From: Clonostachys chloroleuca
Taxonomy: Eukaryota > Ascomycota > Sordariomycetes > Hypocreales > Bionectriaceae
DNA: 64,000 nt
NCBI GenBank assembly: GCA_037952775.1
Contig: JBANAY010000001.1
Location: 4,712,001 to 4,776,000, forward strand
Direction of reading: 5' to 3'
This document shows, piece by piece, positions 43,493-54,803 of the stretch. The notes under the pieces were generated by a model. It was not told the DNA's origin. It did no database searches and saw only the letters and a program-made list of their open reading frames with translations. How positions within the stretch are numbered: the first letter of the stretch is position 1; each line of letters starts with the position of its first letter. Both the position numbers and the translations under genes were made by a program.

Positions 43493-44288
43493 CTACAACT
43501 TGGCGAATTCAGCCCTGACAACGCTGCCAACGGCACTGAGCTCGGTCATGTTGATTTGGCGAGCCAGGGGCGTCCAGCCCAGCTCCTCTGGGAATCGCTC
43601 CTCCTCATACCAGGTCTTGACCCATTCCTTTGGTGCCTCCAGGCCGTAGTAAGCCTCTGCTGGGGAGCCCGCAGCGGGGAATTCCTTGTTGTTCATGGCA
43701 ATGAGGGTCAAGGCACTCTCACCAAACATGATCGACCAGATGGTGTCGCTCATGTTGGGGCGACTTGACTCGTCAAAAGTGCGACGACGAGTAGTGGCGA
43801 GAGAGAAGACGTCAAGGTACGGGTTGGAGCTATCCGCAAGCATAGCCTCCACACGCTCGGGATCAACGTGCAAGCTGTCTCCGCCTGGCTGGTCCTGACG
43901 GCTCATAGATGCAGGGTGCTCCAAGAACCCAGGAGTGTTCAACTTTTCAAGGTCAAGTGTGTCGGTGGCGGTGTCCAGTCCGAAAACCTGGAAAGCACCG
44001 GCAGCGAGAAATTGCCCGATCGAGCTGTCAAAGTTGAAGCCTTCCGTGATTGCTTGGACGAACTGGGTGAAGCCAATCTTCTTGCCATCATGAGGACTAT
44101 TCGAATTGGGAGTTAGAAGCTATCCTGTTCGGTAGAGCCTTGACGACTGAATCAGCTTACAGATATCCGTGGTTTGCGAGAGTGTTCAGCCCGGGGCAAG
44201 GGCTGCGAGAGTCGGATTCGCCAGCTGGAGCCCACTCCTTCAAAGCAGCGACCACTGCCACCATTTGCAGAAAAGAAAATGCCCGCAT
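43493..44288 (-). CDS. Secreted heme-thiolate peroxidase (chloroperoxidase/unspecific peroxygenase family)
   Basis: Exons on the minus strand are 44288-44161 and 44096-43493, 243 aa, typical of the short peroxygenase group. The signal peptide is about MRAFSFLQMVAVVAALKEWA. The heme-ligand motif is intact: SPCPGLNTLANHGYLPHDG with the proximal Cys near residue 33. The second motif, usually E-H-D, reads FLEHPASMSRQD, so the Asp is Pro. The tail (SPAEAYYGLEAPKEWVKTWYEEERFPEELGW) is characteristic of the family. The enzymes use H2O2 for oxygenation or halogenation, outside the cell. A TATATAAAG-type box lies about 125 bp upstream on the minus strand (44410-44418). Confidence 0.85.
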
Positions 44289-45888
44289 TTTGCTTGGAGT
44301 TTAGATTATAAGTCTAAGAAGGATGGAGGAATCAAGTGCTGGGATGTAAGAAGCTAGAAGACGAGATGAATGGAGATCAACTTATCTCAAATCGGCGTAT
44401 GATTGGGTTCTTTATATACTATTAGTCTATGTACAGTAGTCCTAGACCTTATAATCTGCCATCATTTGGATGCTGACTGGGGGTAGGATTTCGGCCAAGG
44501 CCGTTAGCTCCACAAGTGCGGAAGGGGCTTGTTTGAGGCAAGACGTCCGTGTGTCTTCTCCCGTTGACGCATGGAGTTTCCGTCCCCGTATAATGCGTAC
44601 CTGTACTATGTATAAACTGTCACCCTGCTATGGCCAAGGATACAAGGGTATTGCTAGGAAAATCTGCCTGGCAGTCTCTGGGATCAACAAGTCCCAGAGG
44701 CACTCACTTCAACCTGATTTATAAAAGGACACGGCTTATTGGTCGGAGGCATTAAACAATGCGCTTGGACGACAAGGATTGTTGCCAGGAATAAAGCCAC
44801 TCCGTTTGGACAAAATAAGAGCTCCTCCCTGTTATGGACTTCTCAATCCCTTCCCTCGGCTCCATAGAGTTGCGAAAAGCGAAAACCAACCGCCATAAGC
44901 TTGATTTACATATTGCTTGATCCTAATTGTATACACTCTTTACATCCCCAAATTCACAAAACTGCCAGATACTAAATGACCATTGAGGGAAAGGGAGTGC
45001 TGTCTTTTGTTCAGTGATTGATCGAACCTGACGAGCCTAGACTAGATTTGCAAGGTGGGCAGCTGCAAGGCGGGCAGCTCTGGACAGATTTAAAGTAATG
45101 CCTGCTCCGAATCAAGGCTTCTGCAAAAATGCAGTATGATCAATTAAGCCTTGACGTAGGAAAGTACGCACGCACAATTGAATGTTAAGAATTCCCCCTG
45201 GGGCCAGAGAGGATATGATGTTATGGATCCAATTATGCCTTGGCTCTAACCTAGCATAGGTACTAGGACCACGCAGATTACAAGCATATGAATCCAAGAA
45301 TCCTTTCGAGCGTAAGACAAGTAAGGCGGTATTCCGCACAGGCTAGTTGGTATTTTTGTTTGAGAGTGTTAATCAAAATTACATCTAACCTTGGCGTCTT
45401 CGCCATGCTTATACGAAGTCCGATATTATACATGGACTATTATTCCCCCATAGATGCATTTTTACTCTTTGATCAAATTCCTGTATTTCCTTGCACAATT
45501 TGTTGTCACTGCAAGGTCATCTCTCTGAATATTATGCAGCGTTCCTTTCTTTGTCGATTGAGTAGTAATTCGTGCCCAAGTGGGACAGAGGCAACAGTCC
45601 CGAAGTCCCGAAGAAAATTACAAGAGCATTCAAATGTATGTCCTTTTTCTTTGGTCGTGTAAATCTATTCCCACAACGAGACAGCGGATGCCCGGCACGG
45701 AGTAGCTGCCCCGAACTGTTTCGGGTGGACGGTAACAACCAACCCGATGAGCCTACAAAACCGGCACATGTTGAGACTTCAAACAAGTATATAAGCAGTG
45801 TCGAAAATGTAAGATAAGATCGGCTCGCATCACTCTAATGTGTAGATCACAGACAATCAAAGTATTTCTCTTCTCTCCCAAATTCAAA
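44289..45888. other. Intergenic, divergent promoters
   Basis: About 1.6 kb between the peroxidase (-) and the secreted protein (+). It has a TATATAAA-type box for the peroxidase (44410-44418) and a TATATAAG box at 45787-45794, about 95 bp before the ATG of the next gene. No gene supported. Confidence 0.45.
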
Positions 45889-46489
45889 ATGATCCTCAAA
45901 TACCTTTGCGCGACGATTCTAGCTATCCATGGAGCAACTGCTCTACCTCCAAGCCCAGCTGAGGCTGCGGCTGCGGCAGTTCCAACTCTGATCAATGGGT
46001 GGTACTTCATACGGGCTGTCGCTGCACCAAACTACCATAAGTATCTTCAGAGCAAACCCACTGCTTCCTCATCCACCGCATACCTGGATGCAGCCGAAGG
46101 AGCGGGACAATTCAACATCATTGACGGCCAACTTGTCTACTATACCGGGTCTTCGGAGCTGTACCTACAGGTAGAGCAGCCTACAGATTTGACTCAGAGG
46201 AAACTTAAAACTTGGTTCGACACGGGTAAAAACAGATTTGGGACATTTGCATTTCAAGGAGATGCTGTAACATGGAGCGTGAGCCAGATCACCAGACCCA
46301 ATACGGCGGCCTGGTTCGTGTGTGAGGATCAGGAGCTCTTTATCAATACCGGCGCATATGGCTACCAGACCCCGGTAGGGTGTGCTGATCAAACGGTAAG
46401 TTTCCAATTCTTCGTGGGACAAGGTCACATTATAGAGATCTAACCAATTACAGATTCACTATTACGGCGGATCAACACCCGATGTTTAA
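45889..46489 (+). CDS. Small secreted protein of unknown function
   Basis: Exons are 45889-46395 and 46454-46489, 180 aa; the 58-nt intron has GTAAGT and a CTAACC branch point. The signal peptide is about MILKYLCATILAIHGATA. The mature part has a beta-rich look (NGWYFIRAVAAPNYHKYLQS, GQFNIIDGQLVYYTG, SELYLQVEQ) and only two cysteines (WFVCED and VGCADQ), spaced as in a single disulfide. It ends IHYYGGSTPDV. It recalls fungal cell-wall or phialide-type secreted proteins, but I cannot name the family. A canonical TATATAAG box about 95 bp upstream suggests strong regulated expression. Confidence 0.7.
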
Positions 46490-46914
46490 GAGCTTCTCAA
46501 CAAGTGTATCAGTAGTTCTAAGAGTTAGTGCCGCCAGTACTTGCTTTTACTTGCGTACCATAGAGAGCAGTGGGCAAAGGAACGTCAACGTTAGCCCATA
46601 CGAATTACACATTTACATAAGTAGTGTCTCAATGCTACAAGAAGTGAACCACTGGTGTTTCCATAGAATGGACACAATAAAACAGAACAATTGGTTTATT
46701 TTCTGAATGTGCCCAGGTAAAGGCTGAACGCCAGGCCGGAACCGGAGGCTTTAGGGTAGGCTGGAGCCATTCAACGTTGACGCAATTTCCCCACATGTCC
46801 AAAGAGTCGGTGATTTGTCCGGGGTTAAATTCTCCTCCTCAACTCGGCTCTTCCGCCGACTTTAAGAACCCCGTCTTTCCCCAGACATCAACATGCCCTC
46901 GGTAGTCAATCAGC
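46490..46914. other. Intergenic spacer
   Basis: About 425 bp between two plus-strand genes. A CT-rich region just before 46915 is the probable leader of the regulator. Nothing else seen. Confidence 0.4.
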
Positions 46915-49213
46915 ATGCAGCGAAACAAGAGACAGAGACTGAATTCGCAAGGTAGAGAGGAGAGTCGCACCAGGCCGACTGGCGATCCTGCCAATAGGCC
47001 ACAGATCACCCGCGCATGTGAGTGACAGCTGCATGCGGCGAACCTGATCCACCGACACAGCCCCGAGCTTTTGGTACTCCGCGTTGTTGTTTGTCTTGTA
47101 GCTGATCTGATGGTTTCATAGGCGCCGAATGTAAGAAACACAAGATCAAGTGCTTTGTTCAGCCCGGAGAGACGTCCTGTTTGAAGTGTCGGAAAGCCGG
47201 CATCCAGTGCATCCCTCACAACTTTGCCCAAAAGTTTATGGATGAAGATGCAGCGTAAGTTCTTGCCCCTGTCTTGTTTAGACAACCCATGACCTAATCT
47301 CACCTCGATATAGATGGAAAGCTGAAGCTGCAACAACCATCGATCGTCTCAAGGATGCTGTTGAGCAGTTGTTACGACACAATAATCTACCGGGATTCAA
47401 CAAATATGACAGTGCATTAACCATCGTTCACGCCATCCCCGACCGCGAGCATGAACAGCACGGACAGAAACTCTCCCCATTGACAACGGAATATTCATCC
47501 TCGGCGGGTCAGCCCGGAGGGAACTTCGAGTCGGAAGGCCCATCTGACGGTCTGCGAGGCCACCACGATGACTCGGACCTTGTTCCGCTTCCAATGAACA
47601 ACCTCTACAATCTCACGGATCCAAACAGCTCGCAGCTTATACGAGTTAACCCAGCGGATGTCAATGGCCCAGATTTCATTAGCCAGGGTGTGCTCCCAAT
47701 ATCAGAAGCGGAATTCCTCTTCAACCACTACCGTGACAACATCAACCCACTCTTGTGGGATGGCATACTTTGCTCGCACAGGACCTTGGCTGCCGTGAGG
47801 CAGTCATCATCTTTAATGGTAGCTGTAGTTCTTACTGTGGCAGCCTTGCATATTCCGAACCGGGAGCAGTCCCTACATGCCACCTACGGCGCATTTGTAT
47901 CGCTCATGAGAGGTTCGTGCCTACTGCGATGTCAGAATCTAGATGTCATCCGAGCATTATGCATTGGCGCGTTCTACCTCACGAGCCTTAGCTGGGCCAT
48001 CTGCAGTCGAGCTGTACGGGTAGCCACCGAGATGAACCTCCACAAGTCATCACTACAGTTCGCCAGGGGCTCCCTCGACTCATATGAGCGTGTCAGACTT
48101 TGGCATGTTCTGTACGTGTGTGATCACCAGTTCGCCCTCGCTTATGGGCGCCCGCCACTGATGCACGAGGATGCTGCAATCAGAAACGCCGACAAGATTC
48201 TACACAGCGGCCTGTCTTCGAAAGGCGACCACGGACTTGTCGCACAAGTGAAGCTCTTTAGAATATTGGCCAATTCTTACTTCATGTACGGTTGCGACCC
48301 TGACCTCGAGCTAGACGGGCAGGATTTTGGGAAGCTTCAAGAGTTCAATATCTCAGTTGACCAGTGGCGGCTCGAGTATCAACCCAAAGCGATGGGATTG
48401 GGCGATCACAGTTTACTACCACCCAAGACCAACACACTGTATTATCATCTCGCGCGCTTTCAGCTGAACTCGGTCTCACTTCGTGGGATTTCTGGAAAGG
48501 AAGGGGCACCGGCTACTCCAAACCTCGACATGAGCTGGGATAGGCAGGAGGCTTCCAACGTCGCGATCATGGCGGCTATGAACACTGCTAGGCTCATCGT
48601 GGATGACTCAGAGCTACAAAAGGCCTTGATTGGGCTCCCTATTTTTACACATGCAATGATCGCAGTTTGTGCTTCTTTCCTTCTCAAGATGGCGGTCGTG
48701 TTTGGCGCATCGAGTGCCAGCGGGGATGCCATCTTGTATCTTCCCAGAGACCTCGCCCAATACGGGCTAAACTTCCACACAAAGACTGCCCTGACGGATG
48801 TAGAGCGACTAGTGCGAGTTCTGGGCCAAGTAGCAGACAATGCAAGCCAGCGCCATGTGGCAAGGCAGGTCGTCACCGGCCTGTCTGAGCTACTGTCGAG
48901 ATTCTCGCCTGGCGACGAGGTCGACAGCTTTGTGTACACACTCCCTGGTTCCAAAGACGTGGTATCGCTGCCACCTAATAATCTGAAACGACCATGGAAC
49001 CCGGAAAATGATAGAGTGGTGCAAGCGCATGCGGGAGGGACTGAGCAGCTTAGTGTTCATGTGCCTCAGAGCCAGCTTGCCGAGGGAATACAGGCCGATG
49101 CTGGGGGTCAAAGACAAGATCCATTTGATCTTACGGGTGACTTGGATTGGCGATTTGATGATGGTTTCTTATGGGGAATGGATGGAATGAGCTCGGAAGT
49201 CCCTTATCTGTAG
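46915..49213 (+). CDS. Zn2Cys6 transcription factor, regulator of the adjacent transporter/PdxA genes (inferred)
   Basis: Exons are 46915-47017, 47122-47254 and 47314-49213, 711 aa. The zinc cluster is split by the first intron: ITRAC then AECKKHKIKC, followed by GETSCLKCRKAGIQC. The start ATG at 46915 opens a basic N-terminus (MQRNKRQRLNSQG). A coiled-coil-like dimerisation segment follows the cluster (WKAEAATTIDRLKDAVEQLL), and the fungal_trans region holds NHYRDNINPLLWDG, IRALCIGAFYLTSLSWAICSRAVRVATEMNLHKS and VRLWHVLYVCDHQFALAYGRPP. It ends in an acidic DLTGDLDWRFDDGFLWG region suited to activation. It is convergent with the MFS gene (334 bp apart). The link to the transporter and dehydrogenase is by location. 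Confidence 0.86.
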
Positions 49214-49547
49214 TTTTAAAAGACGAAATTGAGATAAGGTAGTCATGTTTACCTTTCTTACACTAGTTGGGAACATATTTAATTACTCATTTATGATGAT
49301 TTGGCACATGATAGTGACAATCTTTAGATACCTTAGGCATGTTCAAGTTTGAATTTATTGGCAATATCAACACTTCACTATATACTCAATACCTCAGTTG
49401 CAAATAAAGTCAACCTAGCTATCTCCATTATTTAGCACCCAATACGCTCGCCAACGAAACCCAGCCCACGCGAGTTCTACGTTGAAGATTTTGCAACTCC
49501 CACCCAACTCCTCAATACACTATGCTACATTTACTCCCTCCCACCTA
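49214..49547. other. Convergent intergenic region
   Basis: About 330 bp, AT-rich, with the two 3' ends. Nothing else recognised. Confidence 0.4.
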
Positions 49548-51315
49548 TCAAGGCTTAGAGCCAGACGCTTGAGCTTCCTGGCGACCCTTGAGCTCGGCAG
49601 CCATGGCCTCAGCGTGGTCTACCTGCTCAATTGGGTGCTTCTTGAAGAAGTAGGCAAAGACAGCAGTAGAAATGCAGAGCACTCCCAGCCAGGTGGTGGT
49701 GGTAGCAAATCCAGGGATATAACGAGGTGCGTCCTTGTCGGGCCACAGCCAGGTGGAGTAGATGGAGGAAGCGTTGCCAATGGAGTTGATGAGGGCAATG
49801 GCGATGGCTCGCTTGGCTGCCGGCTGGGGGATGACATCGGACACCCAGGTCTTGACGAGGGGTGAGCAACCGTAGATGGTGCCAAAGGCAAAGATGGTGA
49901 GAACGTATTGGGTTATCCTGTCCTGCACGGTAGTGACGGCGATGAAGAGCACGCAACCCAGGCCAGACAGAGCACAGATGAAGTGCCACTTATTCTTATA
50001 CTTGTCAGCCAGCCAGCATGATACGACAACGTAAACGAGCGCGGCAGCGTAGGCTGGAATGGTGTGATCTGGAGCAGTGGTCAGTTAGAGCTAAGGTCAT
50101 TGGCTTTATGGCACAGCGAGTACAACTGTACGTACATTGGCCGACGGCTCCTTTCCAGCCGAAACTTTTGACGAGAGTGGGAATGAAATACTGCATTGTC
50201 TGAGAGCCAGTAACCAGGACGAAGAGAAAGCACTGGGCCCAAACTCTCCAGTCCACGCAGGTCATCTTGAACGCTTGCCAGTGAGGAATCTCCTTTGCGC
50301 CAGTGCCCTGGGTCAGGGCAATGCCGTCAACAGTCAAGCGGTTGCAGGCCAATATCATTTCCTCTTCCTTTAAAAACCGCTTGCTATTAGAAGGGTAATC
50401 GGGCATTAGGAAAAATATAATAATGGACGCGACAATGGAAGCAAGTCCCTCGAGGATCTAGTCACACAGATGTCAGTGATGCTTGAATCGAGCAACCAGG
50501 CCGGGCCATTTACGTACGAAGAGCCATCGCCATCCAGGTAGGCCAGAGACACCGTTCATATGCTCGGTGATGACACCGGCGAGAAGACCAGATATGGCGC
50601 CAGCAATGGGAACAGAGGTGTAGAGAAAGGCGTATCTTGTTGCAAGCTCGTACTTTCTATACCAGGACGACAGGAAGAAGGCGCAGCCAGGAGCGAAGCC
50701 AGCCTGAGGAAAAGGTAAGCTAAGACCAACAGTGTGAATATCAAGATGAAACTTACTTCAGCGAATCCAAGAAGGAAGCGCATGCCAGCCAGTTGGCTCC
50801 AGTTGTTGGTCGCACCCATGAGCGCGGCGAATGTTCCCCAAACGAGACCAAGTCCTGGCAGAAACACACTGGGTCGCACGCGGGTGAGGATCATGTTGGC
50901 CGGCACTTCAAACACGAGATAAGAGATGAAGAATGCAAGGACGATGATGGAGTATTGGCTGGAAGATAATTTGAAGTCATCTTCCATGCCACCTGTTTTG
51001 GCATTCCTGCATGTTCATCGTCAGCGACTGTGTCAGACAAGGGTTCATTATTGCACATAAAACATACCCAATATTGGCTCGATCAAGGTAACCAAGAAGA
51101 TATAGAACCCAGGTACAAGGAAGAATACGCCAATCAAGTTTGCGCACAAGCTTCTTCTCCTCGAGCGTGCCATCTTCCCATCGAGTGGCAGTCTCTTGAG
51201 CCTCGATCATCTCAGCGGCGGCCTTGATATCATCCTTTGAGGTCGACCTAGCGGAAGCGTTGGTCGGAACATACTCAAGACGTTGGTCCGTATCCTTATT
51301 GTCAGAAGGAGCCAT
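49548..51315 (-). CDS. MFS transporter, allantoate permease (anion:cation symporter) type
   Basis: Five exons on the minus strand: 51315-51068, 51006-50757, 50703-50518, 50457-50136 and 50068-49548, giving 508 aa. Plasma-membrane proton symporter of the Dal5/ACS group. Evidence: an N-terminal cytosolic part rich in charged residues, then LVRKLDWRILPCTWVLYLLGYLDRANIGNA (the signature opening of the group), FFISYLVFEVPANMILTRVRPSVFL, MRFLLGFAEAGFAPGCAFFLSSWY, PGWRWLFILEGLASI with a long central loop, and six C-terminal spans ending WLGVLCISTAVFAYFFKKHP. Members carry allantoate, nicotinate, pantothenate, tartrate and other small acids. It shares a 668-bp divergent promoter with the PdxA-family gene, so a small organic acid is a likely substrate. 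A TATATATG box lies near 51431-51438. Confidence 0.88.
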
Positions 51316-51983
51316 GATGACTGCTATGAGGCGCGAGAGACGAGTGTTCCAAGCGTGAGAATGAGGGATTGGGAAGGTTGGAATGGGTGGCAGGCCAATG
51401 GCTGAGACATGACTCCCATGCGGAAGGATCAGCATATATACAAATTGTTCAACGTCCCTACTCTCAAGCTCGGTAAAAGTTCACCGCGGAGAACCCCATG
51501 GGGAGAGAATCCGGAGGAGTGGGTGGACATCGGGAGCAGCTGAGGTCGGTGCCAGAGCCGTGGATCCAAAGTCGGTGCAAGTGCCGCGATTCTTGGGGCA
51601 ATTCCAGCATGAGGAGCGAGTCATGTGCCTCGTGCCCCAGGCCGATCCAATTAAATAGCGTTCACGCGATGAATCCTTGGGAACTTCGCAAACCCGCCGA
51701 TCCACGACTCATATGATGCGGCCGGCGGGACCGCCGTGTTGCGATGCGGCCCAACGATTCTCCCCGAGCTCTATGATTTACAATTCTCGGGAGGGCTGCG
51801 AGCAATATTTTGATTGCTTTCCCATCAAATCATAAGAAACACATTTTGTATTTGTCATTTGAGCCATTCTTCGTTTCCCCGAGACACAATAAAGACAGCC
51901 AGATTCAGACAAGTTCATCCTGAGCTATCCACGCAAAGCAAACACTCATTCATCAGACCCCTTCTCACACCGCATCTTTCATC
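51316..51983. promoter_or_regulatory. Bidirectional promoter between MFS transporter and PdxA-family gene
   Basis: 668 bp with both starts facing outward. It contains a strong CGGCGG..CCGCCG inverted repeat (51723-51736) of the kind bound by dimeric Zn2Cys6 factors, and single CGG words nearby. A Zn2Cys6 gene lies just beyond the transporter. Co-regulation is inferred. Confidence 0.55.
51723..51736. promoter_or_regulatory. Candidate Zn2Cys6 operator: CGGCGG-GA-CCGCCG
   Basis: A perfect 6-bp inverted repeat with a 2-bp spacer, 248 bp before the PdxA-family ATG and about 410 bp before the transporter ATG. Inverted CGG half-sites with fixed spacing are the classical target of binuclear zinc-cluster regulators. 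Confidence 0.45.
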
Positions 51984-53153
51984 ATGGTTGCTGCAATTGA
52001 CACTGACCAAACGCGCCTTCGCAGACCCCGTATTGCGGTCACCTTGGGTGACCCTTCGGGCATCGGTGGCGAGCTGGTTGCCAAGCTTCTCAACAACCCG
52101 GCCAATTTCAAGAAGGCCGATGTTGTGGTCCTGGCAGATGAGGGAGAGTTCCGTCAAGCCATGGCTGACGCTGGCCTTGAGCACCTCGCCATCTCCCATG
52201 GTCCCGCTGGGCCCCATGGATTCCAACTCTTGAACGACAACACGGCCGCTCAGTACAAGACAGTCAGGAGCGAAGTCTCCAAGGACAGCGGGGCACGTGC
52301 GATGCACCAGCTCAAGAGGGCATTGGCAATGGTTAAAGACGGCGTCATCGACGGCATTGTCTTCGCTCCGCTCAACAAGAGCTCGCTGAAGCTTGCTGGT
52401 ATGACTGAGGAAGATGAGCTGCGATGGTTTGCCAACCAGTTGAATTTCAAGGGCACCACCAGTGAAATCAACATCGCCGGCCCTCTCTGGACCGGCCGAG
52501 TCACAAGCCACATCGGCGTTGAGGAAGTGGCCGGACGGATAACCAAGGAGAGCACACTTAGAGCTATCGAACTCCTGCATAGACTTAGGTAAGCGTAACT
52601 GGATATGTCCGACAGATATCTGAAGCATGACGGTGTACTAATATTTTGCTTTAGATGGGAGTCTGGTATTGAAAATCCCCGCCTTGGAGTGTGTGCCTTG
52701 AACCCACACAACGGAGAGAACGGCGCGTTCGGACGTCAAGAGATTGATCACATCCGCCCTGCCGTCCAAGCAGCCCAGGAGAAGGGCATCGATGTCCTTG
52801 GCCCTTACCCTTGCGACACCATCTTCCTTAAGCGAGAGCATTTCGATGGTATCGTCACCATGTACCACGACCAGGGCCAGATTGCTATGAAGCTTCTTTC
52901 CTTCGATGGCGGCGTGACTGTACAGGGTGGACTTCCTATCCCCGTCGCTACGCCTGCCCATGGTACAGCTTTTGACATTGTTGGGAAGAATCTTGCCGGC
53001 GTGGCAAGCACACAGAACGCATTCGACATTGCGGTCACAATGGCTGAGAGGAGGATTATGAAGGACGCAAAGCTTACTCCTGAGTCAGTGCCTGTCAAGG
53101 CCAATATTCCTTCAGCCAAGGTTGTGGAGATCCTTAGCACGTCTTGCTGCTAG
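51984..53153 (+). CDS. PdxA-family dehydrogenase (PdxA2-like, D-threonate/D-erythronate 4-phosphate dehydrogenase type)
   Basis: Exons are 51984-52588 and 52655-53153, 367 aa; the intron has a GTAAGC donor and a GTACTAAT branch region. NAD-dependent, metal-binding oxidative decarboxylase of the PdxA fold. Motifs in order: ITLGDPSGIG (family GDPaGIGPE), IVFAPLNKSSLKLAG, TSHIGVEEV with the first metal His, ALNPHNGENGAFGRQE (family NPHaGE), MYHDQGQIAMKL with the second metal His, and TPAHGTAFDIVGKN with the third. Fungi make pyridoxal phosphate by the PDX1/PDX2 route and do not need PdxA, so a catabolic role like bacterial PdxA2 (acid-sugar phosphates) or TphB is more likely. The N-terminus has no targeting signal. 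The family is mainly bacterial, so ancient horizontal transfer is plausible; the intron shows it is established in the fungus. Confidence 0.85.
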
Positions 53154-53501
53154 AATTTCTTCAAAGCCCTTTTCTTCTTCTTTTTTCTTAGATCTTAACT
53201 ATTAGATGCGTGGAGCCCCTTAGGCGAAAGTGTTGTGAGCACCGTAAATGAAAGATATATTCAATCTATCGCCTGTTGTCTCTCTACAACTTTACACATG
53301 TCTTTAAATTCCGGTAGCTCTGCTGGATTGACATAATATGACCGATGAAAAGCACGAAGCATTGGTGAAATAGGCTGATTCATTCTACTCTACTGTAATC
53401 TTGCGCGATCAAAATTAACGACTTTGAAAGATCCTGTTAGAGACTAGCTGAGTCCGCAGGGTTAAGAGCTGCGACCAATAATGGAGTATTTTGTGATAAT
53501 T
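53154..53501. other. Convergent intergenic region
   Basis: About 350 bp between the PdxA-family gene (+) and the GH105 gene (-). Nothing recognised. Confidence 0.4.
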
Positions 53502-54803
53502 CTAGTGGCTACGAAGAAGCTCATACTCGTAGCTGGCAAATAAGAAAGGGGCCACACCCTTGAGGTCATTTTCGAACAGAGGCTGGCTTGCGTAGTACTA
53601 TAGCCATATTATTAGCTGGTCTGCAAGAAAAGAAATATATAGAAATGCTCAAAAACTGGAACTCACCTCAAATGTGCCGTTGGAGCTCAGACTTCCAGTC
53701 TGCACTGTCCATTCAAATTGCAAGGCACCATCATACTCTCGGGATGTTGCAAAAGTGTCCGTCATGAGCTTGTAGCCATCGAATGCCGCCTTCTTGAATT
53801 TATCTCCCTTGATATAGCCCAGTCGAATCGCCTTAAACAAGCCGTAGACGAACATGGAGCTTGCAGAACTCTCAATGTAGTTGCCGGAAATGCCTTCCAG
53901 CCCAGGGTCCATGACAAGCCACCAGCCCTTCGTCCTCTTATCCTGGGCAGCAACGATGGCGTCCGCTAACGTTTGTAGGTATCCAAGTAACTGCTCGCGT
54001 CCTGGGTGTGTTTCTGGGAAGTAGTCTAAAGTATCGACAAGAGCACAGATGTACCACCCAACGGCTCTTCCCCAAACATGCGGGGATGCGCCGGTGACAG
54101 GATCCGCCCAGACTTGGGTCTTGCTGACATCAAATCCATGAAGAGGGAGACCTTTTGTGCTATTTTTAGATCGGGTTCCAGAGTCGATGAGGTGGAATTG
54201 GAGGGCAATGTCATCCCAAGCAGTGTTGTTGGTGGGTTCAAACTCAGAGGTCCAGCGGGCGTAGAAAACGTCTAACATGTAGATACCGTCTAACCACATC
54301 TGGTCGATATATGTAGGATAGCGATGATAGAAACCTCCATCAGGTGTTCGACCAGTTCGGTCAATCTGCTTGCGCAGGGTCTGGGCAGCAGTCTTGTAAA
54401 TCTCATCACCCGTAACATTATACATGTCAAGAAAGGTATGACCGATCCGGATATCGTCAATGGAGTTGCTGTTGTTGTAGAACAAGATCGTGCCATCCCA
54501 CTCAGGATATAGGAGGATATCGGCACCCTTCTTGACATAATCTAAGTATTTCTGAGCTCCAGTCCTTTCGTATGCTCGAAGGACGCCTGAGTAGAATGCT
54601 GAAACCGTGTAGGCAAGAGTTGGCTCTACACCATGCTTGATCTGAGAGTCAGCCATCCAGGTCAGGTACCGTGGTTCGCCCTGAAACTCGCCAGGGACAA
54701 TCGCCTCATCTGGTGCTATGCTGAACCAGCCATTTGGCAACGTGAGATTTAAAGCATACGCTGCCGTTGAAAGCCACAGAGCGCCAAAGAGTAGTTGCTT
54801 CAT
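53502..54803 (-). CDS. Secreted GH105 unsaturated rhamnogalacturonyl (glucuronyl) hydrolase
   Basis: Exons on the minus strand are 54803-53667 and 53597-53502; the last small exon supplies the conserved end ENDLKGVAPFLFASYEYELL, giving 410 aa. The signal peptide is MKQLLFGALWLSTAAYA. Family features of the (alpha/alpha)6 barrel: DDIRIGHTFLDMYNVTGD, GGFYHRY and IDQMWLDGIYMLDVFYA with the candidate catalytic Asp, then SPHVWGRAVGWYICALVDTLDYFP and GNYIESSASSMFVYGLFKAIRLGYI. It hydrolyses the unsaturated uronic acid left at the non-reducing end by pectate or rhamnogalacturonan lyases. No lyase is present in this window. A TATATAAG box lies about 115 bp upstream (54913-54921). Confidence 0.88.
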
